Below are positions 7,429-15,187 of a DNA stretch of 27,172 nucleotides, in pieces (the first letter of the stretch is position 1; each line of letters begins with the position of its first letter). This DNA is from Clostridia bacterium (GTDB taxonomy: Bacteria; Bacillota; Clostridia; Christensenellales; CAG-314): assembly GCA_017407305.1 (NCBI GenBank), contig JAFQWS010000014.1, positions 1 through 27,172 of the forward strand, written 5' to 3'. The position numbers and the translations under genes are program-made. A model generated the notes under the pieces. That model worked only from the letters and a program-made list of their open reading frames with translations, was not told the DNA's origin and did no database searches.

Positions 7429-8448
7429 ATGAAAATATTATCCGTTACAGTTCCTTGCTACAACTCGCAAGACTATATGTCAAAGGCTGTGGAAAGTTTG
7501 CTTGTTGGTGGCGACAGAGTGGAAATTATTATTATCAACGACGGCTCCAAAGACAACACGGGTGCAATTGCAGACGATTATGCCAAAAGATATCCCGACG
7601 TCGTCAAAGTCGTTCATCAAGAAAATGGTGGCCATGGCGAAGGTATCAACCAAGGTTTGAAACACGCAACAGGAAAGTACTTTTTTGTGTTGGACTCGGA
7701 CGACTGGTTGGAAAAAGACGCTTTTTTACAAGTCTTGGACAAACTTGAACAACTGGAAAGTGATGGTGGGATAGATTTGTTGGTGGCAAACTATATTTAC
7801 GCCCACGTGGTCAAGCGCAAAAGACAAGTTATCAAATACAAAGGTACGTTGCCTCAAAACAGAATTTTTGGTTGGGAAGACACCAAGAAGTTCAAGGTAT
7901 GGCAATGCTTGACAATTCACACTTGCATTTTTGATCGTCAACTTATGTTGGACAGCAAGGTGGAATTGCCCAAACACACTTTTTACGAAGACAATTTGAT
8001 GGTGTACGTTCCTTTGAGACACACCAAAAAGTTGTATTATATGGACGTTGATTTGTATGCCTATTTCATTGGCCGTGAAGGTCAATCTGTGCAAGAAGAG
8101 GTGGTCAAACGTCGTTGCTTGCAACAAAAGTATTGCAGTCAACGTTTAGCAACAACCTACAACTTGACGGAATTAAAAAAGACTCACCCCAAGTTGGCAA
8201 GCTATCTCAAACACGAAAGTGAGCTTTTGCTAACCATTGCAACGGTTGTTATGCGTTTAAACAAAACGGAAGAAATGGAAAAGGAAAACGATGCAATGTG
8301 GCAAGCAGTTGTGGACTTTGATCCCGAAATGGGCAACAAAATGAAAAACCACTCCATTTGTTGGTGGGTGACTCGCAAGGGAAAATTTGGTAGATGGTTG
8401 GCAATAGTTGCCTATCGCATTTCACAACTTTTCGTACATCTAAACTAA
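7429..8448 (+). CDS. Family-2 glycosyltransferase (paralog A)
   Basis: 339 aa with the GT-A fold of family 2: the N-terminal strand SVTVPCYNSQDYM, the nucleotide-binding INDGSKDNT, the ENGG loop with N-x-G, and the metal-binding DSDD at about 94-97. There is no membrane helix. The C-terminal third (about 200-339) contains conserved ED-N-L-M-V-Y and a Lys/Arg-rich end that could sit at the membrane. It would transfer a sugar from a nucleotide-sugar to a lipid or polymer acceptor; which one is unknown. The ATG at 7429 has AAGGAG 8 bases before it and a leader of about 18 bases. Collinear with the next gene without gaps: both proteins are 339 aa and roughly two thirds identical by eye. Confidence 0.92.
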   Translation: MKILSVTVPCYNSQDYMSKAVESLLVGGDRVEIIIINDGSKDNTGAIADDYAKRYPDVVKVVHQENGGHGEGINQGLKHATGKYFFVLDSDDWLEKDAFLQVLDKLEQLESDGGIDLLVANYIYAHVVKRKRQVIKYKGTLPQNRIFGWEDTKKFKVWQCLTIHTCIFDRQLMLDSKVELPKHTFYEDNLMVYVPLRHTKKLYYMDVDLYAYFIGREGQSVQEEVVKRRCLQQKYCSQRLATTYNLTELKKTHPKLASYLKHESELLLTIATVVMRLNKTEEMEKENDAMWQAVVDFDPEMGNKMKNHSICWWVTRKGKFGRWLAIVAYRISQLFVHLN

Positions 8449-8514
8449 ATTGTACGCCAAACACAATTTGTATTATTAAAAGCCACTGCAAACTTGCAAC
8501 TATATCTTAATAAA

Positions 8515-8542
8515 TTGACTTTTTGTGTCATTATGATATAAT
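8515..8542 (+). promoter_or_regulatory. Promoter of second glycosyltransferase
   Basis: TTGACT (8515-8520), 16-bp spacer, TATAAT (8537-8542) with extended -10 TG at 8534-8535. There is no clear terminator between the two paralogs, so read-through from the first is possible. Confidence 0.88.
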
Positions 8543-8564
8543 GTCAAGTATGGAGGACTAACAT

Positions 8565-9584
8565 ATGAAATTATTATCCGTTACAGTTCCTTGTTACAAT
8601 TCTCAAGACTACATGGCAGACGCAATTGAAAGTTTGCTTGTCGGTGGTGAAAGAGTGGAAATAATTGTCATCAACGATGGCTCCAAAGACAACACAGGTG
8701 CAATTGCTGACGAATATGCAGAAAAATATCCCAACATTGTTAAGGTTGTTCACCAAGAAAACGGTGGCCACGGCGAAGGTATCAACCAAGGTTTGAAACA
8801 TTCCACAGGTAAATACTTCTTTGTTTTGGACTCGGATGACAAATTGCTTCCCGACGCATATATTCAAACGTTGGACAAACTTGAAGAATTGGAAAGCGAA
8901 GGTGGCATTGACTTGTTTATTGCAAACTACCTTTACGATCACGCAATTCCCAGAAAAAAACAAGTTATCAAATACAAGAGCGTATTGCCCCAACATAGAA
9001 TTTTTGGTTGGGAAGATACAAAAAAGTTCAAGGTATGGCAATGCTTGACAATTCACACTTGCATTTTCCGTACACAAATCATGCGTGATATCAAACTTGA
9101 TTTGCCCAAACACGTATTCTATGAAGACAATTTGATGGTTTACCTTCCTTTGCGTTGGACAAAACGCATTTATTACATGGACATCACTTTGTATTCCTAT
9201 TACATTGGCAGACCTGATCAATCAATTCAAGAAGGCATCATGAAAAAACGTTGCCTCCAACAAAAACTTATCAGCGAAAAGATTGCAACGGCCTACAACC
9301 TTACAGAATTGTCCAAAACAGACAAAATGTTGGCAAGTTATCTCAAACACGAATGTGAACTTATGCTCACAATCGCAACAGCCTACATGCGTTTGAACAA
9401 AACGGACGAAATGGAAAAGGAATTTGAAGATATGTGGCAAAAGGTCAAAGATTTTGACCCCATCATGTACAAAAAGATGCGCAATCGTTCTCACTGCTGG
9501 TTTGTCACACGCCGTGGCAAGTTGGGTAGAGCACTTTGCATTTTTAGTTACAGATTTGCTCAAAAGTTTGTCCACTTCAATTAA
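8565..9584 (+). CDS. Family-2 glycosyltransferase (paralog B)
   Basis: 339 aa, same architecture as the preceding gene: SVTVPCYNSQDYM, INDGSKDNT, ENGGHGEG and DSDD motifs at matching positions. Differences cluster after the DSDD motif (for example KLLPDAYIQ versus WLEKDAFLQ) and in the C-terminal half, where acceptor recognition is usual, so the copies may have different acceptors or donors. Its codon use is nearer that of strongly expressed genes in the window, such as the GH3 and EF-G-like genes, than that of paralog A. GGAGG lies 8 bases before the ATG. The riboflavin promoter starts immediately after its stop codon. Confidence 0.92.
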   Translation: MKLLSVTVPCYNSQDYMADAIESLLVGGERVEIIVINDGSKDNTGAIADEYAEKYPNIVKVVHQENGGHGEGINQGLKHSTGKYFFVLDSDDKLLPDAYIQTLDKLEELESEGGIDLFIANYLYDHAIPRKKQVIKYKSVLPQHRIFGWEDTKKFKVWQCLTIHTCIFRTQIMRDIKLDLPKHVFYEDNLMVYLPLRWTKRIYYMDITLYSYYIGRPDQSIQEGIMKKRCLQQKLISEKIATAYNLTELSKTDKMLASYLKHECELMLTIATAYMRLNKTDEMEKEFEDMWQKVKDFDPIMYKKMRNRSHCWFVTRRGKLGRALCIFSYRFAQKFVHFN

Positions 9585-9613
9585 TTGACACAACAATCAA
9601 AACACATTAAAAT
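9585..9613 (+). promoter_or_regulatory. Promoter of the FMN riboswitch / ribU transcript
   Basis: TTGACA (9585-9590), 17-bp spacer, TAAAAT (9608-9613). The start site is expected near 9620, one or two bases before the riboswitch P1 helix. The -35 box begins on the base after the upstream stop codon. Confidence 0.85.
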
Positions 9614-9621
9614 AAAAGTAT

Positions 9622-9738
9622 AAAATCTTGGGGCAAGGTGAAAATCCTTACCGGTGGTAAAGCCCACTAACAAACGCAAGTTAGCCGAACAGGTGAAATA
9701 CCTGTGCCGACGGTCAAAGTCCGGATGATAAAGATTTT
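9622..9738 (+). promoter_or_regulatory. FMN riboswitch (RFN element)
   Basis: All hallmarks of the RFN aptamer are present in order: a P1 helix pairing AAAATCTT (9622-9629) with AAGATTTT (9731-9738), then GGGGCAAGGTGAAAATCC, ACCGGTGGTAAAGCCC, the variable arm, GTGCCGACGGTCAAAGTCC and GGATG. It binds FMN. An intrinsic terminator directly follows, and the only downstream gene before the next promoter encodes the riboflavin-binding ECF component, so FMN should switch off riboflavin uptake by premature termination. Confidence 0.97.
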
Positions 9739-9755
9739 GTTGTTTTGTGCATTTT

Positions 9756-9785
9756 TACGCCCCATTTTTTGGGGCGTATTTTATT
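9756..9785 (+). terminator. Riboswitch expression-platform terminator
   Basis: A 9-bp stem TACGCCCCA (9756-9764) with TGGGGCGTA (9770-9778), TTTTT loop, then TTTTATTT. It lies between the FMN aptamer and the ribU start, as expected for transcriptional attenuation. Confidence 0.92.
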
Positions 9786-9805
9786 TGTCCCTAAAAGGAG
9801 AAGTT

Positions 9806-10381
9806 ATGACAAGTACAGAAACGAAAAAAAGAAAGATTTTTTCCACCGAAAAGATTGTGGTTATGGCTGTTTTTGCCTCTTTGGCGTTTGCAGTAAGTTA
9901 TCTTGAATTTCCCATTTTTCCTGCAACACCTTGGTTCAAATTGGACGTGGGCAACACATTTATTATGCTTGTTGGCTTTTTGTATGGCCCTGTGGAAGGC
10001 ATAATCGTTTGTTTGTGCAAAGAAGCATTGTGCGTTCTTTTCAAGTCGCATACGGCAGGCATTGGCGAATTGGCAAACATCATCACCATGGTTGCCTATA
10101 TCATCATCCCTTCCATTATGTATAAGAAAAGCCGTTCCATCAACACTGTTGCCATTGGCTTGTCCCTTGCTTGCATTGCACAAACGGTGGTGGCTTTGCC
10201 CGTCAACAGATTTTTGACCTATCCTTTGTATATGAGCGAAAATGCAGTTGCAATGTTCAACAGCACTTGGATTTATCTCATTTTGTTCAACTTAATCAAA
10301 GCGATTTGCGTCACGACAATTACTTTGTTGTTGTACAAGCAACTTTCCAAAACGTTGGCGCGATTTAGAAAAGACGACTAG
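9806..10381 (+). CDS. ribU: Riboflavin ECF transporter S component RibU
   Basis: 191-aa integral membrane protein with about five to six helices. The segment FKLDVGNTFIMLVGFLYGPVEG matches the RibU region that reads K-x-D-x-x-D-x-P ... G-x-x-x-GP-x-x-G, and LPVNRFLTYPLY near residues 130-140 matches the family's N-x-F-x-x-P-x-Y loop. It captures riboflavin and works with the general ECF module (EcfA, EcfA', EcfT), which is not in this window. AAAAGGAG precedes the ATG at 9806. Control by the FMN riboswitch just upstream confirms the substrate. No riboflavin synthesis gene is visible here. Confidence 0.95.
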   Translation: MTSTETKKRKIFSTEKIVVMAVFASLAFAVSYLEFPIFPATPWFKLDVGNTFIMLVGFLYGPVEGIIVCLCKEALCVLFKSHTAGIGELANIITMVAYIIIPSIMYKKSRSINTVAIGLSLACIAQTVVALPVNRFLTYPLYMSENAVAMFNSTWIYLILFNLIKAICVTTITLLLYKQLSKTLARFRKDD

Positions 10382-10387
10382 TCTTGC

Positions 10388-10416
10388 TTGTATTTTCAAT
10401 TTAATTTTAGTATAAT
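10388..10416 (+). promoter_or_regulatory. Promoter of the tsaE operon, very short leader
   Basis: TTGTAT (10388-10393), 17-bp spacer, TATAAT (10411-10416). The start of transcription is expected near 10423, leaving only about 6 bases before the tsaE ATG at 10429; the AGGTG between would then not be in the mRNA. Confidence 0.7.
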
Positions 10417-10428
10417 AGGTGTATAACT

Positions 10429-10851
10429 ATGAAATATATTTCCAACAGCGTCCAGCAGACAATGGACTTTGCAAAAGAGTTTGCCTCTCATTTGAAAGGT
10501 GGCGAGTGTCTTTTGTTGCAAGGGGATTTGGGTGCAGGAAAAACCCATTTTGTAAAAGGCTTGGCTTTGGGTTTGGGCATTGAAGACGACGTCACCAGCC
10601 CCACCTTTGCCTTGCACAACATGTTTTATGGACAACTTACTCTCAATCACTTTGATTTTTATCGCATTGATGATTATAGCGAAGTGCAGTTGCTTGGTTT
10701 GGACGAATATTTTTGTCAACCACGCTCGGTTTCTGCCATTGAGTGGAGCGACAACGTCAAACCATTGTTGCCCAAAAAGACGTTGACAATAAAAATTACC
10801 AACATAAACGAAAATTCAAGGTCCATCCAATATGAATTGCCTAATTATTGA
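10429..10851 (+). CDS. tsaE: tRNA t6A biosynthesis ATPase TsaE
   Basis: 140 aa, the normal length for TsaE (YjeE). The Walker A motif is GDLGAGKT at residues 32-39; switch region VTSPTF and the HFDFYRI segment follow, and EWSD (about 104-107) is the family's C-terminal motif. TsaE is the ATPase that assembles with TsaB and TsaD to place threonylcarbamoyl on A37 of ANN-decoding tRNAs. It is the first gene of a tight operon; its last 20 bases overlap tsaB. TsaD and TsaC are not in the window. Confidence 0.95.
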   Translation: MKYISNSVQQTMDFAKEFASHLKGGECLLLQGDLGAGKTHFVKGLALGLGIEDDVTSPTFALHNMFYGQLTLNHFDFYRIDDYSEVQLLGLDEYFCQPRSVSAIEWSDNVKPLLPKKTLTIKITNINENSRSIQYELPNY

Positions 10852-11395
10852 TACAACTTCATCCAGTCTTATTGTTGCAGTACTTTCAGGCGACAAAGTT
10901 TTTTCTGCCAGTCAACAAGATTGTGGTTTGAGACACTCTACAACAATCAATTTGGCCGTGGAAAAGGCTTTGGCTGATGCAAAATTGACTTTTGCCGATT
11001 TGGACGTTTTGGCTTGTTGCGTAGGCCCTGGTTCTTTTACAGGCATCAGAATTGGTGTTGCCACCGTCAAAGGATATCACACGGCATACCCCAAGACAAA
11101 GCTTGTTGCATTTACTTCTTTAAACGCATTGGCATACAAAGAAGGCTCCAATTGTTGTTGTATAGATGCAGGCAGTGGATTGTATTTTGCACAATACGAC
11201 AAAACGCAATGTATTCAAGAACCTTGCTTAATTGATTATTGTGACACAAAGGATTGGCAAACGTTTGACGAAAACACATTTTTATTGCAACAAGAAGTTT
11301 CTTTGGTGCAAGACAAAATTGCCCAAAATCAATTTGTGCAAATGCTTTCCCCTTTGTATATTAGAAAAAGTCAGGCAGAACTTAACAAAAAATGA
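10832..11395 (+). CDS. tsaB: tRNA t6A biosynthesis protein TsaB
   Basis: 187 aa. The N-terminal ILIIDTTSSS-like strand (here CLIIDTTSSS) and the family motif GPGSFTGIRIG around residues 67-77 identify the ASKHA-fold scaffold TsaB (YeaZ), which dimerises with TsaD. It is shorter than usual (about 220-230 aa); the reduction is in the second lobe, but the reading frame ends naturally. The ATG overlaps tsaE by 20 bases, and the stop overlaps the next start (ATGA), so translation is coupled. Confidence 0.93.
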   Translation: MNCLIIDTTSSSLIVAVLSGDKVFSASQQDCGLRHSTTINLAVEKALADAKLTFADLDVLACCVGPGSFTGIRIGVATVKGYHTAYPKTKLVAFTSLNALAYKEGSNCCCIDAGSGLYFAQYDKTQCIQEPCLIDYCDTKDWQTFDENTFLLQQEVSLVQDKIAQNQFVQMLSPLYIRKSQAELNKK

Positions 11396-11841
11396 TAGTA
11401 AAATTGAACTCAACTGAATACGTGGATAGTTTGCTCCATTTAGAAAACCTCTGTTTTGACAGCGAGGCGTGGAACAAAAGGGCATTGAAAGAATTGTTCG
11501 AAAGCACCTTGGCGCACGTTTTTGCATATATTGAAAAGGAAATGGTGGTGGGCTATTTGTCTTTTTTTGCAATTGCCGACGAAATGCAAATTGCAACGGT
11601 TGCAGTCCATCCCGATTTTCGCCGAAAAGGCATTGCCTCGTCACTTATTGAAAGCGCCGAAGTTTGTGCCAAGCAAAATGGTTGTACCATTGGCGAATTG
11701 GAAGTCAACGTCAACAATCACAAGGCTGTTGCGCTTTACCAAAAAATGGGGTATAAGGCTGTTGGCGTGAGAAAAAACTTCTATCCCAAAGACAAAACGT
11801 TTGGAAGTAAAGACGGCTATACAATGATTAAACAATTGTAG
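11392..11841 (+). CDS. rimI: Ribosomal-protein-alanine N-acetyltransferase RimI (GNAT)
   Basis: 149-aa GNAT acetyltransferase. The acetyl-CoA loop is FRRKGIA near residues 83-89, preceded by the beta strand IATVAVHP. VNVNNHKAVALYQKMGY and RKNFYP are typical of RimI. It acetylates N-termini, classically of ribosomal protein S18. The ATG overlaps the tsaB stop by 4 bases. The order tsaE-tsaB-rimI is a conserved arrangement in Firmicutes, usually followed by tsaD, which is absent here and replaced by a hydrolase. Confidence 0.92.
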   Translation: MIVKLNSTEYVDSLLHLENLCFDSEAWNKRALKELFESTLAHVFAYIEKEMVVGYLSFFAIADEMQIATVAVHPDFRRKGIASSLIESAEVCAKQNGCTIGELEVNVNNHKAVALYQKMGYKAVGVRKNFYPKDKTFGSKDGYTMIKQL

Positions 11842-11851
11842 GATTATCAAT

Positions 11852-12541
11852 TTGAATACAAACTTTACCAAAGAGAATGACAAAGACAACGTCATTCTCT
11901 TTTTGCATGGTTGGGGGTGCGACAGCGAAATCTTTGCACCCATCACAACGTTGATGTATCACTCCACCAACCTTCGTGTGGATTTGTGGGGCTTTGGCAA
12001 AAGTCAAAGCCCACCTTGTGCGTGGGATGTAATTGATTATGCAAGGCAACTGAAAATTTTTTTGAAAGGTTGTGAAATTGACAAATGTCACGTTGTTGCT
12101 CACAGCTTCGGTGGGAGGGTGGCAATTGCTTTTGCCTGTCTATATCCCGACATGGTGCAAAAGATGGTACTTTTTTCCTCTGCCGGACTGAAAAGATTTA
12201 GCCTTGTCAAAACAATAAAACAAACCTTTCACAAAATTGCAAAAAAGTTTGACAAAAACAGAGTTGCCGGTTCCCTAGACTTTCGCGCTACACCACAGCA
12301 TTTGAAAGGTACGTTTATTAAACTTGTCAATCAAGATTTGACAAAGTATGCAAAGCAAATTTCCGCCCCAACTTTGTTGGTATATGGCAAAAAGGACAGT
12401 GCAACACCTTTGTGGATGGGCAAAAAGTTGCACAGATTGATAAAAAACAGCAAATTGATTGTGACAAAAGGCGATCACTTTGAGTTTGCCACGTATGTAC
12501 AAAAAACTGCCGATTTGATTGAGGATTTTATATTTGATTAA
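11852..12541 (+). CDS. Alpha/beta hydrolase
   Basis: 229 aa. HGWG at about 19-22 supplies the oxyanion hole, Ser85 in HSFGGR is the nucleophile, and Asp182 (GKKDSATP) and His209 (GDHFEF) complete the triad. There is no signal peptide, so it acts in the cytoplasm. The start is TTG at 11852, 10 bases after the rimI stop, with TAGGA upstream. The natural substrate is not predictable; such enzymes (MhpC/BioH type) cleave esters or C-C bonds. Its end overlaps the MurF-like gene. In some Clostridia a hydrolase of this type neighbours murF, so a cell-envelope task is possible but is inference. Confidence 0.85.
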   Translation: MNTNFTKENDKDNVILFLHGWGCDSEIFAPITTLMYHSTNLRVDLWGFGKSQSPPCAWDVIDYARQLKIFLKGCEIDKCHVVAHSFGGRVAIAFACLYPDMVQKMVLFSSAGLKRFSLVKTIKQTFHKIAKKFDKNRVAGSLDFRATPQHLKGTFIKLVNQDLTKYAKQISAPTLLVYGKKDSATPLWMGKKLHRLIKNSKLIVTKGDHFEFATYVQKTADLIEDFIFD

Positions 12542-13979
12542 AGGATTGATTGGTGGTGTTGTGGGTGCGATCTTGTCTTTCGAGTGGTTGCGTCTAACAC
12601 AACAAAATGGATACAAACTTAAATATTGTTTTCAAGGTGCAACCGTAAAATGGTTGGTCACTCTGTTTTTGTTGCAATGTGTCACCCTTGTCATTTGGTC
12701 CGTGGAAAAAGATTTTTGGTGGTGCTTTTGTGTTTTGTGGTTTACGGTTGGCGTAAGATACCTTGTCAAAAGGCACAAAGTAAAGTTTGTTTTTACCAAA
12801 AGGATGGCAAGATTGGTCGCGGTCGTGTTGTTTATGACAATATTGCTTTCTAGGTGGCTCATTTGGCTTGTGCCCGTCCTATCTCCTTTTGTTGTGTTGG
12901 TCAGCGGCGTGGCGTTGTTGCCCATTGAAGGGCTGATAACTGCCTCATATTGCAACAAAGCAAAAAACAAACTTTCCCAATACGACTTGTGCAAAATCGC
13001 CGTCGTTGGCAGTTTTGGCAAAACGGAAGTCAAGCACTTTGCTTGTCAACTTTTGCCCAATTGTATTTGCACTCCCAATTCCGTCAATACTGAAAAGGGC
13101 GTGTCGGCATTTATCAACAAAACGGATTTTTCTTGTTTTAAATTTGCCATATTTGAAATGGGCGCGAAGAAAATGGGGGACGTAAAAACTTTGTGCCAAA
13201 TGGTGCAACCAGACGTTGGCGTTTTTGTTGGTGTTTCGCCTTGTCACATGCAAACCTTCAAGACAATGAACAACGTCATCAAAGAAAAGACTCAACTGTT
13301 GCATTATTTGGACAAAGACAGTTTTTGCATTATGTGTCAACAGCCTCGTTATTTCCAGCAATATTCCAAGGTAGGCGACTGCAAAAAGTACGTTGTCAAT
13401 GGTGGCTTTTTGGCTTGTGACAATTTTCACTTTCACAATGGCACAACCACCTTTGATTTGACCTATCGAGAGAAAACACGTCGTATTGATTGCAAATTGT
13501 TGGGCAAAGGAGCTGTTTTGGATTTGTCAATGGCAGTTGCTCTTGGTTTGGGATTGGGTTTTGATTTTGATTTTTTATGTCAAAGGGCAACGCTTGTGGA
13601 GAGCGTGCCTCACCGTATGCAACTATTGAAAGGCAACGGCATATACATAATAGACGACAGTTACAACGCCAACTTGGACGGAGTAAAACTTGCACGAGAG
13701 ACTTTGGCGAGTTTTGACGGCGCAAAGTTTGCCATCACGCAAGGCATTGCCGAGGGCGGAAAGTATAGCCAATTTCTAAACAAAGAAGTGGGCAAGGCGT
13801 TGTCGTCTGTTTGCGACCACCTTTTTGTGGTGGGAAAAAATCAAAAAGACATACTTTCAGGATGCGACGGATTGGCACAAGTTCATCTTTGCCAAACGAT
13901 GAATGAAGCAGTTACAAAAATGCGCCAATTGGCATTGGAAGGGGACGTGGTGCTTTTCCAAAATGATTTGCCCGACTAA
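12534..13979 (+). CDS. Membrane-anchored MurF-like ligase (UDP-MurNAc-tripeptide:D-Ala-D-Ala ligase family)
   Basis: 481 aa. The first 150 residues contain about four hydrophobic segments (near 1-20, 36-54, 58-76, 90-130), then a Mur-ligase core: ATP loop GSFGKTE at 159-165, NTEKGVSAFI, FEMGAKKMGDV, and the C-terminal domain motifs VPHRMQLL and DDSYNAN (Ser376-Asn380), ending FQNDLPD as MurF proteins do. MurF adds D-Ala-D-Ala to UDP-MurNAc-tripeptide. Ordinary MurF is soluble and about 450 aa with a UDP-binding N-domain; here that domain is replaced by membrane helices, so it may be a second MurF or act on a lipid-linked substrate. I chose TTG at 12534 because GAGGA (12521-12525) lies 8 bases before it; it overlaps the hydrolase by 8 bases. 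ddl starts 1 base after its stop. Confidence 0.85.
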   Translation: MIKGLIGGVVGAILSFEWLRLTQQNGYKLKYCFQGATVKWLVTLFLLQCVTLVIWSVEKDFWWCFCVLWFTVGVRYLVKRHKVKFVFTKRMARLVAVVLFMTILLSRWLIWLVPVLSPFVVLVSGVALLPIEGLITASYCNKAKNKLSQYDLCKIAVVGSFGKTEVKHFACQLLPNCICTPNSVNTEKGVSAFINKTDFSCFKFAIFEMGAKKMGDVKTLCQMVQPDVGVFVGVSPCHMQTFKTMNNVIKEKTQLLHYLDKDSFCIMCQQPRYFQQYSKVGDCKKYVVNGGFLACDNFHFHNGTTTFDLTYREKTRRIDCKLLGKGAVLDLSMAVALGLGLGFDFDFLCQRATLVESVPHRMQLLKGNGIYIIDDSYNANLDGVKLARETLASFDGAKFAITQGIAEGGKYSQFLNKEVGKALSSVCDHLFVVGKNQKDILSGCDGLAQVHLCQTMNEAVTKMRQLALEGDVVLFQNDLPD

Positions 13980-13980
13980 A

Positions 13981-15042
13981 ATGAACGTTTTACTTTTGTA
14001 TGGTGGCAAAAGCGTGGAGCATGACATTTCCGTTGTTACGGGATGCTATGCACGCAGTTTCTTTGCTCATCACAACTTAATATGTGTATATATCGACCGT
14101 GAAGGAGTTGCTTGGAAAGTTCCCAACGATTTGGCTCCCTACGAACACTCACAAAAACGAGGCAAACGAACGTTGTTTTCTGCAGGAACACCTTACTTGT
14201 ATTTGCTTACGGCAGGGGTTTTCGTGCGCGCAGAAAAGATAGACTGTGCCGTCAATTGCTGTCACGGTGGTTGGGGCGAAAACGGCAGTTTGTCGGGACT
14301 TTTGAATATGTGTAACATTCCCCAGGCACAATGCAACGTTTTGCCATCGGCAATTTTTATGAACAAGGCGGTAACCAAAAGCATTTTGCAAAGCCTTGAC
14401 GTAAAAACTTTGTCGGGAGCCGTTGCCACTTTTGGGCAAGAGTTTGTCTGTCCATTTGAATTTCCCGTTGTTGTCAAGCCTCTCAATTTGGGTTCGTCCA
14501 TAGGTGTTGGCAAGGCGCAAGACCAAGAAAGTTTGCAAAAGTTATTGACAAATGCCTTTTATTTTGACAAGCAAGTATTGGTGGAACCAGCCTTGGAAGA
14601 CCTTGTGGAAGTCAACTGCTCGGCATTAAGAAAGGACAATCAAATAAAAACAAGCGACTTTCAGTGCGTGGGCAAAGGAGAATTGTTGACCTTTGACGAC
14701 AAGTATCAAAGTGGAGATTTTTCTTCCCTCGAACAAAAGGTGCAGTTGACAAAGCAAGTCAAAGAGCAAATTGCAGACTACACCAAGACAATTTACCAAC
14801 AACTAAATTGTGACGGTGTTTTGCGAGTAGATTATTTTGTCAAAGATCAAAAGGTGTATTGCAACGAAGTCAACACAATTCCCGGTTCGCTTGCCTATGG
14901 CTTGTGGAAAAAGATATACACAAAAAAGCAATTTGGAGAAATTTTGCTTAACAACGGCATAAGTAGATTCAACGACAACAAAAATCTATGCACAACCTAT
15001 GCTTCCAATGTTTTGGATTCAATTAAAAATTTGAAAAAATAA
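13981..15042 (+). CDS. ddl: D-alanine--D-alanine ligase
   Basis: 353-aa ATP-grasp enzyme. GGKSVEHDIS places the catalytic Glu at 13; GSSIGVG holds the serine of the triad (172-173); and LTFDDKYQSG gives Lys241-Tyr242, where Tyr corresponds to Tyr216 of E. coli DdlB. Tyr rather than Phe there points to a D-Ala-D-Ala rather than D-Ala-D-Lac product. VLRVDYF and NEVNTIPGS are the C-terminal ATP/Mg sites. Deviations: HGGWGENG instead of HG-x-x-GEDG, and MNK instead of MDK. The ATG at 13981 has no clear binding site and lies 1 base after the MurF-like stop, so translation is probably coupled. The pairing gives the dipeptide-making and dipeptide-adding steps side by side. Last gene of the tsaE operon. 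Confidence 0.93.
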   Translation: MNVLLLYGGKSVEHDISVVTGCYARSFFAHHNLICVYIDREGVAWKVPNDLAPYEHSQKRGKRTLFSAGTPYLYLLTAGVFVRAEKIDCAVNCCHGGWGENGSLSGLLNMCNIPQAQCNVLPSAIFMNKAVTKSILQSLDVKTLSGAVATFGQEFVCPFEFPVVVKPLNLGSSIGVGKAQDQESLQKLLTNAFYFDKQVLVEPALEDLVEVNCSALRKDNQIKTSDFQCVGKGELLTFDDKYQSGDFSSLEQKVQLTKQVKEQIADYTKTIYQQLNCDGVLRVDYFVKDQKVYCNEVNTIPGSLAYGLWKKIYTKKQFGEILLNNGISRFNDNKNLCTTYASNVLDSIKNLKK

Positions 15043-15078
15043 AAAAATACTGCGACAAGAAGGCGCAGTATTTTTTTT
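15041..15078 (+). terminator. Bidirectional terminator after ddl
   Basis: A stem pairing the A-run plus TACTGCG (15041-15054) with CGCAGTA plus T-run (15064-15077). A-run and T-run on opposite sides let it work in both directions; on the minus strand it can end the small gene at 15188-15331. Confidence 0.92.
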
Positions 15079-15187
15079 GCCAAAAGGCATCAAATGGGAG
15101 AACTTATGATATTTTAAAATATTTCAACTATTTCGGCGGATGTCAAGCAAAGTAGGTTATTAGAGTGCAAAACAGTTTGTTTCAAAA

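Noticed and set aside
12519..12533. TTG at 12519 as the start of the MurF-like gene
   Set aside because: It has no ribosome binding site; the TTG at 12534 has GAGGA at the right distance.
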